Source of the DNA: Chloroflexota bacterium
Lineage (GTDB): Bacteria > Chloroflexota > Dehalococcoidia > Lucifugimonadales > VGZR01
Assembly (NCBI GenBank): GCA_027625225.1
Contig: JAQBWG010000126.1
Location: forward strand, 1 to 6,019
Direction of reading: 5' to 3'
DNA: 6,019 bases
Under the pieces are notes generated by a model that made no database searches, was not told the DNA's origin, and saw nothing but the letters and a program-made list of their open reading frames with translations. Position numbers and translations under genes: made by a program. Position 1 is the first letter of the stretch, and each line of letters opens with the position of its first letter. Below are positions 1-4,462 of the stretch, piece by piece.

Positions 1-69
1 TACATCGCGGTAAGTCCCCTGTCTCTGGACGAACCAGACGATTTACAACCAAGCTATCGCATCGTATGA
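1..69 (+). CDS. 3' end of an upstream gene (partial, tentative)
   Basis: The first frame is open from the window edge to a TGA at 67-69 and gives 22 residues, beginning YIAVSPLSLDEPDD. The phrase Y-I-x-V-x-P-L-x-L-D resembles the C-terminal strand of SurE-type 5'-nucleotidases (compare the family's V-S-V-T-P-L-x-x-D), and the distance to the stop would also suit SurE. A ten-residue likeness is too little for a call, so I name no gene. A second frame (from base 3 to a TAG at 72-74) is also open, so even the frame is uncertain. If real, the gene ends inside the -10 element of the glnII promoter, 58 bases before the glnII start. Confidence 0.35.
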   Translation, partial: YIAVSPLSLDEPDDLQPSYRIV

Positions 70-70
70 T
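42..70 (+). promoter_or_regulatory. sigma70-like promoter for glnII
   Basis: A TTTACA box (42-47, 5 of 6 to TTGACA) is followed by exactly 17 bases and a TATGAT box (65-70, 5 of 6 to TATAAT). Transcription would start near 77, giving an untranslated leader of about 50 bases before glnII. The -10 box contains the TGA of the possible upstream gene, so glnII would have its own promoter inside the end of its neighbour. Confidence 0.55.
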
Positions 71-77
71 TTAGGAG

Positions 78-119
78 ATGATGTCCTCGGATGCGAATCT
101 AATTTTCCAGGTGCCGTAG
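78..119 (+). other. possible 13-codon leader ORF ahead of glnII
   Basis: Two consecutive ATG codons (78-83) open a short frame reading MMSSDANLIFQVP and closing with TAG at 117-119. That TAG overlaps the glnII ribosome site AGGAGG (118-123). An AGGAG at 73-77 abuts the first ATG and lies three bases before the second. The predicted transcript start near 77 would make the first ATG almost leaderless. The overlap would couple its translation to glnII, but a frame this short can arise by chance, and nothing in the peptide (no glutamine run, for example) suggests attenuation. Confidence 0.15.
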
Positions 120-123
120 GAGG
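118..123 (+). promoter_or_regulatory. ribosome binding site of glnII
   Basis: A full AGGAGG sits four bases before the ATG at 128. It fixes the start of glnII, and the protein then begins with the usual short N-terminus of type II glutamine synthetases. Confidence 0.8.
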
Positions 124-127
124 TTCA

Positions 128-1171
128 ATGGGCTCGTACATAGCGGAATATATTTGGGTTGATGGGACGATACCTACCGAAAAACTGCGCTCCAAATCGA
201 AGATTGTTAAAGACGATGAAGAGCTTCCTCTTTGGGGATTTGATGGCTCCAGCACTAACCAAGCCACTGCAGACAAGTCGGACTGTGTTCTCAAGCCGGT
301 GTTCGTCTGCCCCGATCCGATAAGAGGAGGGAATAACAAGCTCGTTTTATGTGAAGTCCTTCTTGCCGATTTGTCTCCGCATCCCACCAACCACCGTGCC
401 GAGCTCGTAGAAGTAGCCGAACTTTATGCCTCTCACGAAGCACTCTTTGGAATCGAGCAAGAGTACACCCTATTCGATGGTGCCAAACCCCTCGGCTGGC
501 CCGACAACGGATTCCCTGCACCACAAGGCGGATACTTTTGCGGCGTCGGAGCCGATGAAGTTTTCGGAAGGCCCATCGTAGATCGCCACATGCAAGCATG
601 CCTCGATGCCGAACTCGGCATTTTCGGCATCAACGCAGAAGTGATGCCTGCCCAGTGGGAGTTCCAGATCGGCACCCTCAGTCCTGTAGAGGCCGCCGAC
701 CACCTTTGGGTCGCCCGATGGCTACTGTACCGCCTCACAGAGGACTACGGAGTAAACGCAACCCTCTACCCCAAACCGGTAAAGGGCGATTGGAATGGGG
801 CAGGCGCACACACAAACTTCTCCACCAAGGAGATGCGCGAATCCTTCGACTACGTCATCAAAGCCTGCGAAGCTCTGAGTGAACGGCACGAACTTCACAT
901 CGCCAACTATGGCGACGCCATCGAAGAGCGTCTCACAGGGCGGCATGAAACCTGCTCGTACAAGGAATTTCGCTACGGTGTTTCAGACCGAGGCGCTTCC
1001 GTTCGAATCCCCTGGCAGGTCGCTAGAAACCAGAAGGGATATATCGAAGACCGCCGCCCCAATGCAAATGTCGACCCCTACGTCGTCACTAGGCTGATGC
1101 TGGAAACTGTGTGCGGAGCCTTCGAACGTCGTTCATCCGCTCAGCCAGCTCACGCGACCGCAAACGACTAA
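128..1171 (+). CDS. glnII: Glutamine synthetase, type II (GSII)
   Basis: Cytoplasmic enzyme that joins ammonium to glutamate using ATP to make glutamine (EC 6.3.1.2), the main entry of nitrogen into biosynthesis. The 347 residues match the length and motif order of GSII, the eukaryote-like class also found in some bacteria. Visible motifs are the N-terminal signature FDGSS (38-42) leading to KSD, the metal-binding GIEQEY (108-113), NAEVMPAQWEFQIG (169-182), and the ATP signature from KPV (216-218) through NGAGAH (223-228) to S232. GRHET (271-275), RGASVRIP (288-295) and the C-terminal YIEDRRPNANVDPY (305-318) follow. Nothing is truncated. GSII lacks the adenylylated tyrosine loop of the bacterial GSI-beta class, so control by GlnE is not expected (family knowledge). 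It has its own promoter and ribosome site and converges on the gene ending at 1198. No other nitrogen gene is in view. Confidence 0.97.
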   Translation: MGSYIAEYIWVDGTIPTEKLRSKSKIVKDDEELPLWGFDGSSTNQATADKSDCVLKPVFVCPDPIRGGNNKLVLCEVLLADLSPHPTNHRAELVEVAELYASHEALFGIEQEYTLFDGAKPLGWPDNGFPAPQGGYFCGVGADEVFGRPIVDRHMQACLDAELGIFGINAEVMPAQWEFQIGTLSPVEAADHLWVARWLLYRLTEDYGVNATLYPKPVKGDWNGAGAHTNFSTKEMRESFDYVIKACEALSERHELHIANYGDAIEERLTGRHETCSYKEFRYGVSDRGASVRIPWQVARNQKGYIEDRRPNANVDPYVVTRLMLETVCGAFERRSSAQPAHATAND

Positions 1172-1179
1172 CCCTGATA

Positions 1180-1202
1180 CCTAGCTACGAACTTCGGCTA
1201 GG
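1180..1202. terminator. hairpin between convergent genes, possible bidirectional terminator
   Basis: CCTAGC (1180-1185) pairs perfectly with GCTAGG (1197-1202), and the interior CGA/TCG can add three pairs after a two-base bulge. It starts nine bases after the glnII stop and includes the TAG stop (1198-1200) of the opposing gene. No T-run follows on either strand, so intrinsic termination would be weak. It is the only hairpin in the 26-base gap. Confidence 0.35.
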
Positions 1203-3357
1203 CAGACCAGAGCGATAACCCAACATTCACAATCATGTCGTGAATAGGAAACCCTTCTGGGATTTCCATCGAGGGCTCAATGTTGTCAACCTGTCTCCCG
1301 AGTGCTGTCGCGACTCGGCTCGCGATGTCCGGTTCTTTTCCTATCGGTGTGCCCGTCACGAATAGTGGTGTGTCTTCTGGAAGTGGAGTGTTGGGGTATT
1401 GCTGGTCGTATGTAATGACCGCCCGCTCGGTTACTTCAGTGATTCGATTGACTAGAACATCTCCTTCGACGGGAGGTTCTGCACCCCAATAGGCAGCCTG
1501 ATGCGACATCGGCAACCAATCACGCACAACAATCGCCTCGCACCCATCCGCCGCTGCCCATGCAATAATCGCATCCGCCTTGTTTATCGCGCGCGCTAAA
1601 GCTAACGGCCGAAGTTCAACAACAGTGAGTTTCAATCCTGCGGATAGCAATGTGGTTGTCAGCGTGGATACCGAGCGCTTTGTAGCCGAAAGCACCATCC
1701 ACTGACTATTATCAAGAGTGTCAGGAAGTCGCTGCCATGCCAAATACGATGTGTCAGCAGAGATTCCCATAGTGCGTTGAGCTTCGCGCGGCACGATTTG
1801 TGCAGGATCCATTCCACGTGCCTTCGGTAATATCAAATTTTGCATTCGAGTTTGATATCCGGGGACTACCCCGAGAACATTCCGGATGTTAGGCTGCATC
1901 TCACCGACGGCCACACGGAGGAAACTCGACATTCGTCTCGGGTCGCTTACAATCCCCTCTCTGAACAATCTGGGGTTTACTTCCACCACTCTATAATCCA
2001 AGACTTCTAACTTCTTTGACAGCATCAGCTTGATATAGCCATGCTCTAACGTAATCGTAGCCGTCTCATGGGACACACCCACCCCCAAATCCTTTAAGAC
2101 ATCACGGACCTTTGCAACGAGTCCCTCTAAACCAAACGAGACCCCGTTCCTCCTACCGTCATGCCGGGTAGACGACTCCTTCTCTTTCTTTTTCTTCGCT
2201 TGCTTGTTTTTCTTTGCTTTCTTCGATGGCCTTTCTGCTGATACTTCGTTTGCGACTTCTGCTTCCGCCGAATCCGCAGCCGTGTCGACTGGCTTCACTC
2301 CGCTTGAAGAGAATGGGGCCGACGTATCCGTCCCCTTCATTTCGTCCTGTATCGCTTTAGCTGCGGAAATAGCTCCCGGCTTTTCGAAGAATGGAGAGAC
2401 GTCTTCCGGCCTCCATCGTTGTTTCAAATCTTCCTTTGGCTTTTCAACAGGTTTTTCAGCCGGGGAACCTTCCATAGCGTTCTGAGAAACACCTGCGTCC
2501 ATCGGCTTTTCGTCAGGTATTTTGAACTTTGAGAAGGAAGAAGGCGACTTAGGTGACGGCGTGCTCTGTAGGATAGAGGCCGTTGCTTTGGGCGGCGCAG
2601 AAGAATCCTTCGGCTTCACTGGCTCAATCGTCTGTTTCGAAGAGTCGTTTGGAACTATTGGCGGGACACCCTGCGAAGCTGTCTCGGTCAATTTTCGTTC
2701 AGCCGCCAAGCTTTGAAACGCCGAGCTGAACATGGCCTCTTCAAATGACTTTGAGGGAGCCTTTTCAACTGGTTCCGGCTGCTGTACTTTCGGTTTTACA
2801 TCTGGTGCGTCGGAAGAATCTTTTCGAACTCCACGTTCTTCAGCTAGACGCCCAAATGCGGCCTTGAAGTCATCAGCTTCGACATCTTCCGGAATACTTT
2901 CAACTGGACCCGGCTGCTTGGGGATGGCTGGCTGAGACGGCGCACTGCCGAGTTCAGGACGCGGATGGCTCTGACGACTGGCATCTTTCGCGAGTGACTC
3001 CCTGAAATTCTTCGCCTCTTCGCGTTCTGCAACAAGCCGCTCGAACGCAGCACGCAGTTGCTCACTTTCAACGTCTGCTTCATTTGCCGGAGCGCTGAGA
3101 TTTTCATGCTTGCCGGGTTGAGGATTCAATTCATGGGTATGCACACTGGCTTGTTCATCATCAATCTTCGGCATCTGTGGCGGCTTCGGTAAAGGGGCAT
3201 TCTCTTTTTGTTCAGTCGCTTCGGTTCGTTGCAATCGCTCGCTAATAAGTCGTTCAAATTCGGCCTTCACACGCAGCCGTTCGGCTTCGGTTTCTCCCGC
3301 ATCGTCGGTCGAATCTATATCGGGGGCAGCTTCAGGCCTCACACCCCTCTCATCCAA
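1198..3357 (-). CDS. Long disordered protein with C-terminal PilM-like actin fold
   Basis: 719 residues from a TTG codon. Residues 1-375 are rich in Pro, Glu, Lys and Ser and probably disordered. They carry four copies of a short helical element centred on AF-x-RL-x-x-ER (residues 24-44, 95-116, 158-179, 204-224). A lysine-rich run follows (376-393). Residues about 430-717 resemble the PilM/ComA-like actin-type ATPase of type IV pilus assembly: TATITLEHGYIKL sits where PilM has its first phosphate loop (usually LDIGxxxxKL), and VLGVVPGYQT, VLSATKR, LLSAGLKLTVVELRPLALARA and the closing MIVNVGLSL follow PilM order. The first loop has Glu for Asp, and the second (AWAAADGCEAIVV) lacks the usual D-x-G, so ATP binding is doubtful. 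No membrane segment or pilN/pilO neighbour is visible. The start is weak: TTG has no ribosome site, while a GTG at 3342 has GAGAGGGG one base upstream. The frame is open upstream to a TAG at 3430-3432, so this may be the second half of one broken or read-through gene. Confidence 0.75.
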   Translation of the reverse strand: MDERGVRPEAAPDIDSTDDAGETEAERLRVKAEFERLISERLQRTEATEQKENAPLPKPPQMPKIDDEQASVHTHELNPQPGKHENLSAPANEADVESEQLRAAFERLVAEREEAKNFRESLAKDASRQSHPRPELGSAPSQPAIPKQPGPVESIPEDVEADDFKAAFGRLAEERGVRKDSSDAPDVKPKVQQPEPVEKAPSKSFEEAMFSSAFQSLAAERKLTETASQGVPPIVPNDSSKQTIEPVKPKDSSAPPKATASILQSTPSPKSPSSFSKFKIPDEKPMDAGVSQNAMEGSPAEKPVEKPKEDLKQRWRPEDVSPFFEKPGAISAAKAIQDEMKGTDTSAPFSSSGVKPVDTAADSAEAEVANEVSAERPSKKAKKNKQAKKKKEKESSTRHDGRRNGVSFGLEGLVAKVRDVLKDLGVGVSHETATITLEHGYIKLMLSKKLEVLDYRVVEVNPRLFREGIVSDPRRMSSFLRVAVGEMQPNIRNVLGVVPGYQTRMQNLILPKARGMDPAQIVPREAQRTMGISADTSYLAWQRLPDTLDNSQWMVLSATKRSVSTLTTTLLSAGLKLTVVELRPLALARAINKADAIIAWAAADGCEAIVVRDWLPMSHQAAYWGAEPPVEGDVLVNRITEVTERAVITYDQQYPNTPLPEDTPLFVTGTPIGKEPDIASRVATALGRQVDNIEPSMEIPEGFPIHDMIVNVGLSLWSA

Positions 3358-3528
3358 AGTCGAAGCATTTTCAGTACCGCTTGTGCTATCTACATACTCC
3401 TCAACAACAGGTAAATCAACAACTTCGGCCTAAGGAGAAGCAAGCTCCGGCTCTTCAGTCGGCTCTTCTACTTGATCGGGTATCTGTTGCGACTTAAGAC
3501 GTTTCCTGAACGCCTCAATCTGTTCTTC
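2686..3528 (-). repeat. Degenerate protein-level repeat (AF-x-RL-x-x-ER) on both sides of the amber codon
   Basis: Five related segments occur in one continuous frame. EEQIEAFRKRLKSQQ (3484-3528) is in the upstream ORF. RVKAEFERLISERLQR (within 3226-3288), EQLRAAFERLVAEREEAK (within 3010-3075), DDFKAAFGRLAEERGVRK (within 2821-2886) and MFSSAFQSLAAERKLT (within 2686-2748) are in the downstream ORF. Each is about 20 residues, preceded by acidic residues and separated by 45-85 residues of Pro/Glu/Lys-rich spacer. The DNA copies are diverged, so this is an old repeat at the protein level. The elements look like short amphipathic helices embedded in disorder, plausibly binding sites for one partner used several times (inference). 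Confidence 0.6.
3358..3432 (-). other. In-frame amber codon and open 24-codon bridge between the two ORFs
   Basis: On the minus strand the frame of the HTH/zinc-finger ORF meets TAG at 3432-3430 and continues without another stop. It reads AEVVDLPVVEEYVDST and eight more residues, then reaches the TTG at 3357. The bridge has the same acidic, Pro/Val/Glu-rich character as the residues before the stop (EEPTEEPELASP) and those after the TTG. It contains no in-frame ATG, GTG or TTG. One base change (for example CAG or GAG to TAG) would explain the stop. Without it the frame from 4176 to 1201 is 992 codons. Confidence 0.7.
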
Positions 3529-4176
3529 TACCGAGTTACTCGCCCTAGATAAATCCGGTTTTGAAGATTCCTGTTCCGTCTCTTCCTTAACTGGTTTCGA
3601 TGAATCTTCGCCGTTCGAATCACTAGGAGTAGTGAAGAAGGAACCAAACAGCCCGCTCTCGCCAGGGCTTGAATCAGCAGCCTCGGCTCTTTGAAACACC
3701 GGACTTTCCGGTGTTGGCATTGGGCTGCGCGCTTTCGTATCATTCGATGAAGAAGTTATGACCTCATCCGAAGCTTTCTCGTCTTGTACTTGACCACTTT
3801 CGTCTTCAGTCACAACATCCGCCGCCGTGGATTCGTCTAGAAAATGGGAGAGAACATGCTGGTCTACTTCCTGTCGAACAAGAAAGCGGTCGCCGCAAAC
3901 CAAACAGCGGTACTCCTCTTCCTTTGCGGTACCAATCATTTCCTGCAAACCGAGGCGAAGCAACAACTCCGGCTGCTCGGTGTATTGCGTGCGGAACCTG
4001 CGAACGGTGGCTTCGTTCACGTTTAGAGCGCGTGCGACTCGTGCTGCCGACCAGCCTTCCTTAAGTCCCCACAGGATAAACCGTCGCTCTTCGGCATTCA
4101 GCCACGAGTTACGTTTGCTTTCGCTCCGTGTTGGGGGTCCATTTTGAAACCGCTCATCTAGCGTCTGCTGCGGCAT
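3430..4176 (-). CDS. Helix-turn-helix plus C2H2 zinc-finger protein with acidic tail
   Basis: 248 residues from an ATG with GAGAGGGG three bases upstream. Residues 28-65 form a helix-turn-helix of the homeodomain-like/transposase type: AEERRFILWGLKEGWSAA, then a second helix VARALNV and a recognition helix NEATVRRFRTQY. Residues 89-111 (bases 3844-3912) are a classic C2H2 finger with C91, C94, H107 and H111, spaced C-x2-C-x12-H-x3-H, with F98 at its usual core position. From about 114 to 248 the chain is acidic, Ser/Glu/Pro-rich and probably disordered. It holds one helical element (217-231) that recurs in the downstream ORF. The likely role is sequence-specific DNA binding, possibly transcriptional control, but the target is unknown. 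The finger could instead bind protein or RNA. The gene diverges from the hydrolase across a 286-base regulatory region. It ends at a lone TAG in frame with the following ORF, so it may be the N-terminal part of a 992-codon protein. Confidence 0.8.
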   Translation of the reverse strand: MPQQTLDERFQNGPPTRSESKRNSWLNAEERRFILWGLKEGWSAARVARALNVNEATVRRFRTQYTEQPELLLRLGLQEMIGTAKEEEYRCLVCGDRFLVRQEVDQHVLSHFLDESTAADVVTEDESGQVQDEKASDEVITSSSNDTKARSPMPTPESPVFQRAEAADSSPGESGLFGSFFTTPSDSNGEDSSKPVKEETEQESSKPDLSRASNSVEEQIEAFRKRLKSQQIPDQVEEPTEEPELASP

Positions 4177-4178
4177 AT

Positions 4179-4187
4179 GCCCCTCTC
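4179..4187 (-). promoter_or_regulatory. ribosome binding site of the HTH/zinc-finger gene
   Basis: On the minus strand GAGAGGGG (4187-4180) lies three bases before the ATG at 4176. It supports this start, and the reading frame begins cleanly here. The same eight bases recur before the GTG codon at 3342 in the downstream ORF. Confidence 0.6.
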
Positions 4188-4283
4188 TTACTGGTGCAGC
4201 GACCTAGCGCTTCATACGAGTATACGGAATAGATTGAATTTTTCTTGGTGAATCTCGGTGTGTTCTAGGCAAATTTCGGCTTT

Positions 4284-4301
4284 GTATAAAACTAATTATA
4301 C
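4284..4301. promoter_or_regulatory. operator-like inverted repeat over a minus-strand TATAAT box
   Basis: GTATAA (4284-4289) and TTATAC (4296-4301) are a perfect 6-base inverted repeat with a 6-base spacer, as expected for a dimeric HTH protein. On the minus strand its right arm holds a consensus TATAAT (4300-4295), a candidate -10 box for the HTH/zinc-finger gene 119 bases upstream of its ATG. No good -35 lies 16-18 bases before it. A weaker alternative is TTAACC-17-TATACA, whose -10 lies just inside the dyad. Autoregulation would fit the position but is inference. Confidence 0.35.
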
Positions 4302-4349
4302 CGCAGGTTAAGCTATTCCCTGCTCGTTTTACGCTTCTTTGAAGAACGA

Positions 4350-4378
4350 TTGACACCGTTCACCGCAGTATCTAAGAT
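4350..4378 (+). promoter_or_regulatory. sigma70-like promoter for the CocE/NonD hydrolase gene
   Basis: A perfect TTGACA (4350-4355) is followed by 17 bases and TAAGAT (4373-4378, 4 of 6 to TATAAT). Transcription would start near 4385 and leave a leader of about 78 bases before the ATG at 4463. It is the best promoter match in the divergent region. Confidence 0.6.
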
Positions 4379-4402
4379 GCCGCTGGCATCGAAATCGAAG
4401 CC
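4376..4402. promoter_or_regulatory. two overlapping dyads at the -10 and start region
   Basis: GATGCC-GCT-GGCATC (4376-4390) is a perfect 6-base inverted repeat that overlaps the last three bases of the -10 box and covers the likely start site. Its right arm also opens a second imperfect palindrome, GGC-x-TCGA-AA-TCGA-x-GCC (4385-4402). The two cannot form as hairpins at once. The position suits a repressor site. A 5-base dyad TTCTT-TG-AAGAA (4335-4346) lies just before the -35 box. Confidence 0.4.
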
Positions 4403-4450
4403 AATAATTTCTATTGCGATTGAAACGTTACAAAAAAGAACAAAGAGCAG

Positions 4451-4456
4451 AGGAGG
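4451..4456 (+). promoter_or_regulatory. ribosome binding site of the hydrolase gene
   Basis: AGGAGG lies six bases before the ATG at 4463 in a purine-rich leader. It fixes the start and gives a protein whose catalytic residues fall at the usual family distances from the N-terminus. Confidence 0.8.
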
Positions 4457-4462
4457 AACTTC

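Noticed and set aside
2204..2935. Plus-strand frames of 64-93 residues opposite the disordered region.
   Set aside because: Their Ser/Phe/Gly-rich composition is the complement of the Lys/Glu/Pro/Ser codons of the minus-strand gene. No start signals were seen.
1172..3432. Global reassignment of TAG as a sense codon, which would join the two minus-strand ORFs.
   Set aside because: The downstream ORF itself ends with TAG (1198-1200). Reading through that one soon meets another TAG and runs antisense into glnII, so a general recoding is not supported. Only a local event at 3430-3432 remains plausible.
1191..3432. Both minus-strand TAG codons are followed by nearly the same bases, TAG-CCGAAGTT and TAG-G-CCGAAGTT.
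   Set aside because: The match is eight bases with a one-base offset, and the surroundings differ. GGCCGAAGTT also occurs near 1608 on the other strand inside coding sequence. I take it as chance.
4177..4462. Possible tRNA, riboswitch or small RNA in the divergent region.
   Set aside because: No cloverleaf, conserved riboswitch core or hairpin followed by a T-run was found. The dyads are short and fit protein-binding sites better.
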